Below, one piece after another: positions 15,381-24,868 of a DNA stretch of 39,483 nucleotides (position 1 is its first letter; each line of letters opens with the position of its first letter). Source of the DNA: Clostridia bacterium (GTDB lineage: Bacteria > Bacillota > Clostridia > Saccharofermentanales > Saccharofermentanaceae); NCBI GenBank assembly GCA_024403735.1, contig JAKSRG010000029.1, forward strand, positions 1 to 39,483. Reading direction: 5' to 3'. The position numbers were made by a program, and so were the translations under genes. The notes beneath the pieces were generated by a model. It worked only from the letters and a program-made list of their open reading frames with translations. It was not told where the DNA came from and did not search any database.

Positions 15381-15932
15381 TTAGTTATTACTATCAATAT
15401 ATTCGTCGTAAGTCTTGCTAGCGAGCTTCTCAATCTTTCTTACACCTAAGAAATCCATACCATCTTCGAGGAAATACTTGTCATCCTTATTGCCCTCTTC
15501 ATAAGCAGCTTCGAAAACAAAATCCAAGAAAGCAACCAAAAACTCCTCATTGTCTGCAATCACCCAATCATCACCGTCTTTAACAAGATTGAACTCCAAA
15601 TCCTGCTCATAATCTTCAATGCTCACCTTATAAACAATAGTAGCATCCTTATTTTTAACAGTAATCTTATTAGACTTGAATTCAGTATCTTCATAATCAA
15701 GACTTAACTCTTCATCCATTGCTTCTAGAATTTCTTCCATAAACTCGCACTGAATATCATAATCGTCATCATCTTCATTCAAATACTTTGTAACCTTCTT
15801 CTTACCATTGAAAGCCATTTCAAGAATGTCATCACCAGTATTCTTAACATCTGTAAGTGAGCAACCAGCCATGCTGAAAAGCATTGAACCGATAAGCATA
15901 ATTGAACCAATTAACTTAACTGATTTTTTCAT
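15381..15932 (-). CDS. Small lipoprotein of unknown function, paralogue 4
   Basis: A 183-residue lipoprotein with cysteine 24 in the lipobox (LFSMAGC), the acidic motif YLNEDDDDYD and the motif VKDGDDWVIADNEEF, hence the same family as the three genes downstream. The middle strand is altered (ATIVYKVSIEDYEQDLEFNL). AGGAGATAC precedes the ATG. It has its own terminator, so it is transcribed separately. Upstream lies the non-coding repeat region 15933-16369. Function unknown. Confidence 0.85.
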   Translation of the reverse strand: MKKSVKLIGSIMLIGSMLFSMAGCSLTDVKNTGDDILEMAFNGKKKVTKYLNEDDDDYDIQCEFMEEILEAMDEELSLDYEDTEFKSNKITVKNKDATIVYKVSIEDYEQDLEFNLVKDGDDWVIADNEEFLVAFLDFVFEAAYEEGNKDDKYFLEDGMDFLGVRKIEKLASKTYDEYIDSNN

Positions 15933-16073
15933 ATGTATCTCCTATCTATTCCATAATTCTATAAGAGAGTAACAGATATTATTTTGAAATGCAAAATTTC
16001 AGTTAAAAAGTCTGTCTTGAGTGAGAGATTTCTAGAAAATGAAGAAACTGAAAAGTGCTCAGCCCATGTTTTA

Positions 16074-16219
16074 GTTAATCCTGGAAGCATAGGATTAACG
16101 ATTAGTTTAACTGGAACGCCAAACAGAGTGATTTTGGTCGATTTTGGGAGTTCATTACAAGTAACAGTTAATCCTGGAACATCAGGATTAACGATTGGTT
16201 TAACTGGAATACCAAAAAG
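16074..16219. repeat. Two 53-base direct repeats, each with an internal stem-loop
   Basis: Copies at 16074-16126 and 16167-16219 align without gaps at 45 of 53 bases, 93 bases apart. Each begins with an inverted repeat: GTTAATCCT/AGGATTAAC (loop 8) in copy 1 and GTTAATCCTG/CAGGATTAAC (loop 6) in copy 2. Both continue into a shared GTTTAACTGGAA block and a CCAAA end. Half of the differences fall in the loop, so the stem is preserved. This looks like an intergenic palindromic element rather than coding DNA; its family is not recognised. Confidence 0.75.
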
Positions 16220-16325
16220 GAGCAATCAACACTCAAAGCAGCGTTGCTCAAAATACTCAGACACTTCTTACCATCGCGCATCACGCACTCCGCGCTCCGC
16301 ACCTCACACTTCACGCCAAAAATAA

Positions 16326-16361
16326 AACCCCTTTACTGAAATAAAATCCAGTAAAGAGGTT
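16326..16361 (-). terminator. Terminator of the AAA+ ATPase gene
   Basis: AACCTCTTTACTG pairs with CAGTAAAGGGGTT (one mismatch) on the minus strand and is followed by TTATTTTT. It ends the ilvD-ATPase transcript. Confidence 0.85.
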
Positions 16362-16369
16362 CAATATAA

Positions 16370-17566
16370 TTAACAATTAAGTGAGTCTATGAACTGTCTT
16401 GCTAATCTTGCAGAACGTCCGCCACTACGTAGCGCAAATCTTTCTGCTAGCATATCGAGTTCATCCTGGTCCATCTCAATTCCACGTGTCTTAGCAAGTT
16501 CACGTACAATCTTGAGGAAGTCGAATTTATTAGGCTTATCAAAAAGAATTCGTAAACCAAATCTCTCAGATAATGACATCTGCTCAGCTATTGTATCTGA
16601 AGCATGTATCTCATCTGAACGATCTGAGAAAGTCTCCTTAATCATATGTCTTCTATTAGAAGTAATGTAGATGATGATATTCTTTCTACCACCTGAAGCA
16701 GCACCCTCGAGAACTGACTTAAGTGAACCAATTCGCTCATCATTTGCTTCGAATGACAAATCATCAACGTACAAGATAAACTTCATTGGAATTGCTGAAA
16801 GCTTCTCAATTACATCTGGAAGATTAGATATCTCAGACTTAGGTAATTCAACAAGGCGAAGTCCTTCATTAATGAAGCTTTTTGATACGGCCTTAACCGT
16901 AGATGACTTACCGGTTCCCGCATCACCATACAACAAAATATCTGCGGCTGGCTTACCTGATAGGAATGCCTTAGTGTTACTTACAACCTTCTCACGCTGC
17001 ATCTCGTAGCAGAAGAGGTCGTCTACACTAATTGGATCTGGATTTTTGATAGGAACAATCTTACCAGCTGAATACTTGAATGTTCTGTACTTAGAGTAGA
17101 TACCGTAGCCGACCTTCTCGATGTTTTCGATCATGTCTAGGTAGCGTGACTTAAAGTCTACCTGGTAGTTCCCGAAAACAGGCACATATCCACAATTAAG
17201 TTCCTTAGTTAACATCTCACATGTAACAGTTCCGAGCTGATTTAGGAGCTCAAGTTCCTTAATAGCAGCGTCTTTCAAAATCTCACTAAGTGCTATTTCG
17301 TCAGTAGAAATAATTGAATCAATCTTATTCTTAAGGAATGGATTACTGTCATCTACTAGCAAATCCCATACAGCCTCAGATAGATTAGCATCTGCTCGAA
17401 GTGAATAAAGAATTGATACGAAATCGCCGTAGCTTTCCACGAGCTCATCAACTGGAGCCTTCTCTTCGCATTTTCTTAAATATACGCACAAGCTTTTAAG
17501 GGGCTCGCTGTTACGAACCCCTCTGAATAAAGCTAATGAACTAATGTTATTTAATAACTCAGACAT
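16370..17566 (-). CDS. DUF815-type AAA+ ATPase
   Basis: The 398-residue protein matches the DUF815 family of predicted AAA+ ATPases: an N-terminal helical region of about 170 residues, then an ATPase core with Walker [13 protein letters not shown], Walker [12 protein letters not shown], sensor-1 [11 protein letters not shown] and a late arginine-rich helix ([15 protein letters not shown]). Its cellular role is not established. The chosen ATG (17564-17566) lies inside the last codons of ilvD, giving an 8-base overlap; the ribosome site is only AAGGG about 12 bases upstream, so translational coupling to ilvD is likely. A longer in-frame reading from 17635 would overlap ilvD by 77 bases and has no support. 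It is the final gene of the ilv region and is followed by a terminator. Confidence 0.87.
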   Translation of the reverse strand: MSELLNNISSLALFRGVRNSEPLKSLCVYLRKCEEKAPVDELVESYGDFVSILYSLRADANLSEAVWDLLVDDSNPFLKNKIDSIISTDEIALSEILKDAAIKELELLNQLGTVTCEMLTKELNCGYVPVFGNYQVDFKSRYLDMIENIEKVGYGIYSKYRTFKYSAGKIVPIKNPDPISVDDLFCYEMQREKVVSNTKAFLSGKPAADILLYGDAGTGKSSTVKAVSKSFINEGLRLVELPKSEISNLPDVIEKLSAIPMKFILYVDDLSFEANDERIGSLKSVLEGAASGGRKNIIIYITSNRRHMIKETFSDRSDEIHASDTIAEQMSLSERFGLRILFDKPNKFDFLKIVRELAKTRGIEMDQDELDMLAERFALRSGGRSARLARQFIDSLNC

Positions 17567-19220
17567 TAATAATTGCACCCTTATCTGCTGAAGATACCAT
17601 CTTTGAATATCTCTTGAGGTAACCTGTGAGGTCATCCTTAGTCTGGATCTTCATTGTATTTTTACGCTCAGCGAGTTCCTCATCAGAAACCTTGAGCTCG
17701 ATCTTATACTCAGGAATGTTGATTGAAATAATATCGCCATCCTTAACGTATGCGATAGTACCACCACTTACTGCCTCTGGTGATACGTGACCAATTGAAG
17801 CACCACGTGTAGCACCTGAGAAACGACCATCTGTGATAAGAGCAACATCCTTATCAAGGCCCATACCTGCAATAGCAGATGTTGGTGAGAGCATTTCTCT
17901 CATACCAGGACCACCAGCAGGACCTTCGTATCTGATTACGATTACATCGCCTGGCTGAACCTTACCAGAGTAAATAAATGCGATTGCTTCTTCCTCTGAA
18001 TTGAAGCATCTAGCTGGACCCTCGTGAACTAGCATCTCAGGAGCAACAGCTGAACGCTTAACAACACATCCATCTGGAGCGAGGTTGCCCTTGAGGATAG
18101 CAAGACCACCAGTTGTTGTGAATGGATTATCAAGAGGTCTGATTACTTCATCATTCTTGCAGTCGTGACCTTCAAGGTTCTCCTTAAGTGTCTTACCTGT
18201 AACTGTCATTACATCACCGTTAATGAGGTTAGCATCAAGAAGTCTCTTAAGAACAGCGTGGATACCACCAGCCTCATTGAGGTCCTCCATATATGTAGGG
18301 CCAGCTGGAGCCAAGTGACAGATATTTGGTGTTCTCTCAGAAATATCATTAACGTGGTCGAGGTCGATTGTAATGCCACACTCGTTAGCGATAGCTGGGA
18401 GATGGAGCATACTATTTGTTGAACAACCGATTGCCATATCTGCAGCGAGTGCATTCTCGAATGCATCCTTAGTAAGGATATCTCTTGGACGAATATTCTT
18501 TCTTACGCACTCCATAACCTGCATACCAGCGTGCTTAGCGAGCTCAATACGAGCTGAATAAACTGCTGGGATTGTACCATTACCAGAGAGGCCAAGGCCC
18601 AAAACTTCTGTGAGGCAGTTCATTGAGTTAGCTGTGTACATACCTGAGCATGAACCACATGTTGGACATACCTTCTCTTCAAACTCACGAAGCTTAGCAT
18701 CGTCAATCTTACCAGCTGCATAAGCACCTGTTGCCTCGAACATAGCTGAGAGTGATCTCTTCTGACCATCTACTCTACCAGCGAGCATAGGTCCGCCAGA
18801 TACGAATACTGTAGGAATATTAAGTCTTGCTGCTGCCATGATAAGACCAGGAACGTTCTTGTCACAGTTAGGAACCATAACAAGTCCATCAAAACCGTGA
18901 GCGTTTACCATTGACTCAGTTGAGTCAGCGATGAGGTCACGAGTAACGAGTGAGTACTTCATACCCTTGTGGCCCATTGCAATACCGTCACAAACAGCGA
19001 TTGCAGGGAAAACAATTGGTGTACCGCCAGCCATTGCTACTCCGAGCTTAACAGCTTCAACGATCTTATCAATATTCATGTGACCTGGAACAATCTCGTT
19101 ATATGAAGAAACGATACCGATAAGTGGTCTCTCGAGTTCTTCTTTTGTAAGGCCCAATGCGTGATAGAGTGATCTATGTGGCGCATTATTAAAACCGTCA
19201 ACGATTGTATCTTTAATCAT
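17559..19220 (-). CDS. ilvD: Dihydroxy-acid dehydratase
   Basis: IlvD dehydrates 2,3-dihydroxy-isovalerate and 2,3-dihydroxy-3-methylvalerate to the keto acids preceding valine and isoleucine. The 553-residue length is normal. Cluster-binding cysteines are visible in NCDKNVPGL and [18 protein letters not shown], and the C-terminal half has [20 protein letters not shown]. The enzyme carries an oxygen-sensitive Fe-S cluster in this family. GAGG lies about 12 bases before the ATG. The gene follows ilvC, but a terminator (19376-19410) lies between, so ilvD either depends on read-through or has its own promoter in 19221-19375, where TTGAAC and TACAAG (18 apart) are a weak candidate. The downstream DUF815 ATPase gene overlaps its stop codon by 8 bases. 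Confidence 0.97.
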   Translation of the reverse strand: MIKDTIVDGFNNAPHRSLYHALGLTKEELERPLIGIVSSYNEIVPGHMNIDKIVEAVKLGVAMAGGTPIVFPAIAVCDGIAMGHKGMKYSLVTRDLIADSTESMVNAHGFDGLVMVPNCDKNVPGLIMAAARLNIPTVFVSGGPMLAGRVDGQKRSLSAMFEATGAYAAGKIDDAKLREFEEKVCPTCGSCSGMYTANSMNCLTEVLGLGLSGNGTIPAVYSARIELAKHAGMQVMECVRKNIRPRDILTKDAFENALAADMAIGCSTNSMLHLPAIANECGITIDLDHVNDISERTPNICHLAPAGPTYMEDLNEAGGIHAVLKRLLDANLINGDVMTVTGKTLKENLEGHDCKNDEVIRPLDNPFTTTGGLAILKGNLAPDGCVVKRSAVAPEMLVHEGPARCFNSEEEAIAFIYSGKVQPGDVIVIRYEGPAGGPGMREMLSPTSAIAGMGLDKDVALITDGRFSGATRGASIGHVSPEAVSGGTIAYVKDGDIISINIPEYKIELKVSDEELAERKNTMKIQTKDDLTGYLKRYSKMVSSADKGAIINV

Positions 19221-19375
19221 AAAGATTTACCTCTTTCTTTAAATTCTCTATTAGTAATAATCACTTGTACTTAAGATTATGACTAAGGTTCAAAGTACCA
19301 TCCTTTATCTGACTACAAGATACTACTTTGGCAATGCTCTTCTTTGTTTTCGCTCGCATATAAAAAACTATGTAA

Positions 19376-19410
19376 AAGGCATCTCAAAAGAGATAACTTT
19401 GAGATGCCTT
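19376..19410 (-). terminator. Terminator between ilvC and ilvD
   Basis: AAGGCATCTCAAA pairs with TTTGAGATGCCTT, 13 perfect pairs around a 9-base loop, with only TTTTA after it on the minus strand. The strong stem but short T run may permit partial read-through into ilvD. Confidence 0.8.
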
Positions 19411-19435
19411 AAAGTGCAAACCTAATTAATTTCAA

Positions 19436-20461
<1,026 letters not shown>

Positions 20462-20501
20462 TTACCTCCGAAATGGAATTTCTAAATTAAACGCTTTTAT
20501 C

Positions 20502-20530
20502 ATTATAACGCGCTACTTCTTATTTGTCTT
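20502..20530 (-). promoter_or_regulatory. Possible internal promoter of ilvC
   Basis: On the minus strand AAGACA (20525-20530) and TATAAT (20502-20507) are 17 bases apart, 46 bases before the ilvC start codon. It would allow ilvC expression independent of the T-box leader. Confidence 0.5.
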
Positions 20531-20577
20531 GATGTTTTCGATTAAATCAACACCAAAAAGCTCACAAAATCAGATAA

Positions 20578-21081
20578 TTACTTAGTCAAAATGCTATCTG
20601 GGCCTCTCTCGATTGCCACAATACCAGTTCTACACATCTCAATGATGCCAAATGGTCTCATGTTCTCGATAAAAGCATTGAGCTTACTTGTGTCACCTGT
20701 CATCTCAATACAAAGTGACTCAGCACTATAGTCGACGATCTTTGCACGGAAAGCTTCGATGCAATCCTTAACATCTGATCTTGTCTCAGAATTGTTCTTA
20801 ACCTTGAGAAGAAGGAGCTCTCTTCTGATACCAATCTCGTCCTCGATAACTTCAACCTTCTTAACGTTGTAAAGTTTCTTGAGCTGATTTACGATCTGAA
20901 CCTTATCAGCCTCATCACCGCGCATTGAAATAGTAATTCTTGAATACTCAGGATGCTCAGTCTCACCCACTGCGAGAGTATCAATATTAAAACTACGACG
21001 AGTGAACATACTAGTAACACGTGTAAGAACACCATATTTATTCTCTACATAAACAGCAATAACATATTTCTTCTTATCCAT
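20578..21081 (-). CDS. ilvN: Acetolactate synthase small (regulatory) subunit
   Basis: A 167-residue IlvN/IlvH protein. An N-terminal ACT domain (about 5-80: VENKYGVLTRVTSMFTRRSF) binds the feedback amino acid, usually valine; the C-terminal domain follows (EAFRAKIVDYSAESLCIEMTG). Its ATG shares one base with the ilvB stop codon (TAATG), and its ribosome site GAGGGG lies inside the end of ilvB, so the two subunits are translationally coupled. The gene symbol could equally be ilvH by family. Confidence 0.95.
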   Translation of the reverse strand: MDKKKYVIAVYVENKYGVLTRVTSMFTRRSFNIDTLAVGETEHPEYSRITISMRGDEADKVQIVNQLKKLYNVKKVEVIEDEIGIRRELLLLKVKNNSETRSDVKDCIEAFRAKIVDYSAESLCIEMTGDTSKLNAFIENMRPFGIIEMCRTGIVAIERGPDSILTK

Positions 21082-22745
21082 TACTTGTCACCCCTCTCAG
21101 TAATAATCTTGTCGAATGTTCCGCCAGCTGGAACCATTGGGAGAACCATCTCATCCTTATCAATTCTAAGGTCGATAAGTGCTGGTCCTTCGAGTGCATA
21201 GGCCTTCTCGAAAACATCCTTGAACTCTTCAATGCTCTCTGCCTTAAAACCAGTAGCGCCCATTGCTTCTGCATACTTAACGAAGTCTGTCTTACGCTGT
21301 AATACAGTGTTGGAATACTTCTTATCATAGAAAAGTGTCTGCCACTGTCTAACCATTCCGAGTACACCATTGTTCATCAAAACGATTGTGAGTGGAACGT
21401 TATATGTAACTGCTGTAGCAAGCTCATTCATGTTCATTGCGAATGAACCATCACCTGTAAAGAGAACTGATCTCTTACCTGAGCCATAAGCAGCACCAAT
21501 AGCTGCACCCATACCAAAGCCCATTGTTCCAAGACCACCAGAAGATACCCATGTTCTCTTCTCTGTGAATGCGTAGTGCTGAGCAGCCCACATCTGGTGC
21601 TGACCAACGTCAGTAATACATCTTGTATCAGGAGTTGTGATATCAGATGCTGCCCTTACTGCGAGCATTGGAAGGAAGTTAGGGTCTTCCTGCTTCTTCT
21701 CCTGATCCTTAAGTGTATCTACACGGATCATCCAAGCTTTGTTGTCTTTCTTTGAAATCTTAGTAATAACCTTATCGAGGAAATCACGAATGTTACCAGC
21801 AACACTCAAATCAACATTGATATTCTTGTTGAACTCAGAAATATCAACATCAACATGAATCTTCTTAGCTTCTGTTGAGAACTTAGAAGTGTTACCTGTA
21901 GCTCTATCAGAAAATCTTACACCGATAGCAATAATCAAATCAGCCTCAGCCATAGCAATAGATGAAGCATAGTGTCCGTGCATACCCTGCATACCGAGAT
22001 ATCTAGGATTTGAATCAGGTACCTCAGAAAGGCCCATCATTGATGCACCCATTACACCATCCATCTTCTCTGCGAGTTCTTCGATGAGTTTTCCAGCATT
22101 AGCACGTACAGCGCCACCACCAAAATAGATGTATGGACGATTAGCTACCTCGATCATCTTAACAGCTTCCTCTACATCAGCATCCTTAACGTCTGCGATT
22201 GGCTCAATAACTACTGGCTCAGCAGGAATATACTCTGTGAGCTGCTGCTGAACGTTCTTAGGAATATCTACAAGTACTGGACCAGGTCTACCTGACTTAG
22301 CAATCTTAATAGCTTCACGAATTGTATCAGCGAGTTCTTCAACATTACGAACCAAGAAATTATGCTTGGTAATTGGTAAAGTCACACCAGTGATATCAAT
22401 CTCCTGGAAACTATCCTTACCGATCATTGATGTACCAACGTTACCTGTAATAGCAAGAAGTGGTACAGAATCCAAATATGCTGTAGCAATACCTGTTACG
22501 AGGTTAGTAGCACCTGGGCCTGAAGTCGCAAGTACGACACCGATGTCACCACTTGCTCTAGCATATCCATCAGCTGCGTGTGAAGCACCCTGCTCGTGTG
22601 CAGCAAGAACATGCTCGATCTCATCACTATGCTTATAGAGCTGATCGTAAATGTCAATTACAGTACCTCCTGGATAACCGAAGATAGTCTTAATTTTCTG
22701 CTCAATAAGCGTCTTAACAACAATCTCTGCTCCGCTTAAAATCAT
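21081..22745 (-). CDS. ilvB: Acetolactate synthase large (catalytic) subunit
   Basis: The 554-residue ThDP enzyme makes acetolactate from two pyruvates, or acetohydroxybutyrate from pyruvate and 2-oxobutyrate. Visible: the N-terminal Pyr domain with the catalytic glutamate in AAHEQGASHAADGYARASG, the central FAD-binding-type domain, and the C-terminal ThDP/Mg motif GDGSFAMNMNELATAVTYN...NN. The PGGTVIDIYD segment and the presence of an adjacent small subunit mark the biosynthetic enzyme rather than the catabolic AlsS. AGGAGGT stands before the ATG. The gene is first in the operon, 45 bases from the end of a T-box leader, so its transcription should depend on uncharged tRNA. Confidence 0.97.
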   Translation of the reverse strand: MILSGAEIVVKTLIEQKIKTIFGYPGGTVIDIYDQLYKHSDEIEHVLAAHEQGASHAADGYARASGDIGVVLATSGPGATNLVTGIATAYLDSVPLLAITGNVGTSMIGKDSFQEIDITGVTLPITKHNFLVRNVEELADTIREAIKIAKSGRPGPVLVDIPKNVQQQLTEYIPAEPVVIEPIADVKDADVEEAVKMIEVANRPYIYFGGGAVRANAGKLIEELAEKMDGVMGASMMGLSEVPDSNPRYLGMQGMHGHYASSIAMAEADLIIAIGVRFSDRATGNTSKFSTEAKKIHVDVDISEFNKNINVDLSVAGNIRDFLDKVITKISKKDNKAWMIRVDTLKDQEKKQEDPNFLPMLAVRAASDITTPDTRCITDVGQHQMWAAQHYAFTEKRTWVSSGGLGTMGFGMGAAIGAAYGSGKRSVLFTGDGSFAMNMNELATAVTYNVPLTIVLMNNGVLGMVRQWQTLFYDKKYSNTVLQRKTDFVKYAEAMGATGFKAESIEEFKDVFEKAYALEGPALIDLRIDKDEMVLPMVPAGGTFDKIITERGDK

Positions 22746-22803
22746 ACGACTTTTACCTCCTACCGTCGTTATATATAGTCAGAAGAGTGCGATTTATAGG
22801 CAA

Positions 22804-23095
22804 TAAAAAAGCCCCCTCCGCACAATCTCCTTGTGTGCAGAAGAGACGAAAAATCAATTTCCGCGGTACCACTCTTCTTGGTAAAAATACCCACTCACTA
22901 GTGTCTATCAACACCACTCTCTATAACGGGAGAACCCGGCATCGTTTACTTATCTCCAAAAGAGATGTTCGATTCAACAGCTCTGGGACTACTCATCATT
23001 ACAGTTACGCAATCGGTTCACAGCAACCACCGACTCTCTGAATGCGTGCGTGCATCTTCCTTCCCATCATCGCTTTGATGTCGTAATTATAACTT
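22804..23095 (-). promoter_or_regulatory. T-box leader of ilvBN, probable valine (GUA) specifier
   Basis: The leader carries the conserved T-box GAGTGGTACCGCGG (minus strand, 22861-22874), a Stem I with GATGATGGGAAGGAAG and AGAGAGTCGGTGG, and a terminator hairpin at 22811-22845 followed by a T run. Aligning it with the ilvA leader by the shared GAGCTG after the specifier, with six bases between, puts GTA (22990-22992) where the ilvA leader has ATC. This suggests that uncharged tRNA-Val is sensed. The T-box and terminator are clear; the specifier call is an inference. The transcription start should lie near 23095-23110, below a TATAAA at about 23103-23108. Confidence 0.92.
22811..22845 (-). 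terminator. Regulatory terminator of the ilvB T-box
   Basis: A long hairpin (loop-proximal GCACA/TGTGC, extended by wobble pairs to the base) is followed by TTTTTT. It would form when tRNA is charged and give way to the antiterminator containing 22861-22874. Confidence 0.8.
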
Positions 23096-23163
23096 CTTGA
23101 GTTTATAAAATCAACCGAAATGTTAGTCTTTAGCCTATAAAAGGCTGTTTGAACGAATAAAAA

Positions 23164-23206
23164 GGAGCTACAAAACCCAAGTTCGTGCTCAGGTTTTCCA
23201 GCCCCC
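23164..23206 (-). terminator. Terminator of the DUF1846 gene
   Basis: On the minus strand GGGGCT pairs with AGCTCC and AAAACC with GGTTTT, an interrupted stem followed by TTTTTATT. It separates the DUF1846 gene from the ilv transcript. Confidence 0.75.
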
Positions 23207-23237
23207 TATAAAATACTATTAAATATTCAGACCTTTT

Positions 23238-24725
23238 TTAGCTGTGGTAAAGCTTTGATGTCTGGTACTTAGGCTCACATGTAAGATTAACACCGAGCTT
23301 CTTAAATACATTGATATCTACTGAACTGAGCATTACAGAAGAATGTACTTCACAGTTCTTAAGCTTACCGAGCTGCTTCATTGCCTTAGCTGCATTCTCA
23401 TCTGTAACAGCTGATACACAGAGAGCGATAAGGATCTCATCAATATGAAGATGTGGGTTGTGACCACCAAGACTACCTGTCTTAAGGTCCATTACAGGAA
23501 CGATTACATCCTGTGGGATAAGACGAATGTCCTTAGGGATACCAGCGAGTGCCTTAAGAGCATTAAGGAGCATTGCTGAACTAGCACCGAGGAGAGATGT
23601 TGTCTTACCTGTGATAATTCTTCCATCTGGGAGCTCGATAGCTGCAGCTGGCTCGTTATTTGTCTCTTCAGATCTCTTAACTGCTGCATCAATAACAGGT
23701 CTAAATGTTGTATCAATACCAGCCTGCTCCATAAGAAGCTCAATCTTTGTGATCTCGCTCTCGTTACCTTCACCTCTTACCTTCTTACAGCAAGCCTCAT
23801 AGTAACGACGGATAATCTCATTCTTAGATGCCTCGTGAACTGCCTCTTCATCAAAAATACAGTTACCAGCCATGTTAACACCCATATCTGTAGGTGACTG
23901 GTATGGACATGTACCGAGCATCTGCTCAAGGCAAGCACGTACAACTGGGAAGATTTCTACGTCACGGTTATAGTTAACTGTTGTCTTACCATATGCCTCA
24001 AGATGGAATGGATCAATCATGTTAACGTCGTTAAGGTCAGCAGTAGCTGCCTCGTATGCAATATTTACAGGATCCTTAAGTGCGAGGTTCCAGATTGGGA
24101 ATGTCTCAAACTTAGCGTATCCAGCCTGAACACCTCTCTTATGCTCGTGATAAAGCTGTGAGAGACATGTTGCCATCTTTCCTGAACCTGGACCAGGTGC
24201 TGTAACAACAACGAGCTTACGTGTTGTCTCGATGTACTGGTTCTTACCATAACCCTCGTCAGATACAACGAGCTTCATGTTAGATGGATAACCAGCAATT
24301 GGATAGTGTCTATATGTCTTAACATTAAGAGCTGCGAGCTTCTTCTCGAATGCGATAGCTGCTGGCTGCTCAGCAAATCTTGTAAGAACTACTGAACCAA
24401 CATAGAGGCCGAAGCTTCTAAATGCATCGATGAGACGAAGAACGTCGAGATCATATGTGATACCGATATCGCCTCTTACCTTATTCTTTTCAATATCAGC
24501 TGCGTTGATTGCAATAACAACCTCAGCCTCATCCTTAAGTCTTGATAACATTCTAATCTTTGAATCTGGAGCAAAACCAGGAAGTACACGTGAAGCGTGG
24601 AAATCATCGAAAAGCTTACCACCGAATTCGAGGTAGAGCTTACCACCAAACTGGTTGATTCTCTCGAGGATATGCTCAGACTGCATCTGCAAATATTTGT
24701 CGTTGTCAAAACCAACTTTATACAT
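23238..24725 (-). CDS. DUF1846 domain protein
   Basis: The 495-residue protein matches the DUF1846 family, found in anaerobic and lactic Firmicutes, over its full length. Recognisable stretches are GFDNDKYLQMQSEHILERI at the N-terminus, VVVTAPGPGSGKMATCLSQLYHEH (about 180-203, a P-loop-like segment with GPGSGK) and GVNMAGNCIFDEEAV. The family's structure is known but its biochemical role is not well established; I infer no function. ATG 24725 is chosen because GAAGGTG lies nine bases upstream; a longer frame from 24755 would start upstream of that ribosome site. The gene is alone, bracketed by terminators at 24778-24801 and 23164-23206. Confidence 0.9.
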   Translation of the reverse strand: MYKVGFDNDKYLQMQSEHILERINQFGGKLYLEFGGKLFDDFHASRVLPGFAPDSKIRMLSRLKDEAEVVIAINAADIEKNKVRGDIGITYDLDVLRLIDAFRSFGLYVGSVVLTRFAEQPAAIAFEKKLAALNVKTYRHYPIAGYPSNMKLVVSDEGYGKNQYIETTRKLVVVTAPGPGSGKMATCLSQLYHEHKRGVQAGYAKFETFPIWNLALKDPVNIAYEAATADLNDVNMIDPFHLEAYGKTTVNYNRDVEIFPVVRACLEQMLGTCPYQSPTDMGVNMAGNCIFDEEAVHEASKNEIIRRYYEACCKKVRGEGNESEITKIELLMEQAGIDTTFRPVIDAAVKRSEETNNEPAAAIELPDGRIITGKTTSLLGASSAMLLNALKALAGIPKDIRLIPQDVIVPVMDLKTGSLGGHNPHLHIDEILIALCVSAVTDENAAKAMKQLGKLKNCEVHSSVMLSSVDINVFKKLGVNLTCEPKYQTSKLYHS

Positions 24726-24777
24726 CAAAATACACCTTCTTTTATCAAATCTCATTCACATTTTCCCCATAAAAAAT

Positions 24778-24801
24778 GCGAATGGCACAAAACCCACTCG
24801 C
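24778..24801 (-). terminator. Terminator of the SseB-GGDEF operon
   Basis: GCGAGTGG pairs with CCATTCGC (one G-T pair) on the minus strand, followed by ATTTTTTATG. It lies 68 bases after the GGDEF gene and only about 50 bases before the DUF1846 start codon, so the DUF1846 promoter must overlap or follow it. Confidence 0.78.
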
Positions 24802-24868
24802 CTATTTATTTTACTAAGTTAAGTAATGAATTACAAGATTTTTATACGACTTTCTCGAAAAATCTTCC

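Larger units (their letters stand above)
15933..16369. other. 437-base region without a credible gene
   Basis: It holds the upstream region of lipoprotein paralogue 4, a small TGAAAT/ATTTCA hairpin (15985-16001), two copies of a 53-base dyad repeat (16074-16219), a C-rich, G-poor stretch (16270-16318) and the terminator of the AAA+ ATPase gene (16326-16361). Open frames of 88 and 113 codons cross it on opposite strands but lack ribosome sites and are explained by the repeat period of 93 bases (31 codons). Confidence 0.7.

Noticed and set aside
16074..16219. CRISPR-like repeat array
   Set aside because: Only two imperfect 53-base copies with internal dyads, no further repeat-spacer units and no cas genes.
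15959..16325. Open frames of 88 codons (minus) and 113 codons (plus) over the repeat region
   Set aside because: Neither has a ribosome site, the minus frame would need a TTG start, and both frames stay open because the repeat spacing (93 bases) is a multiple of three.
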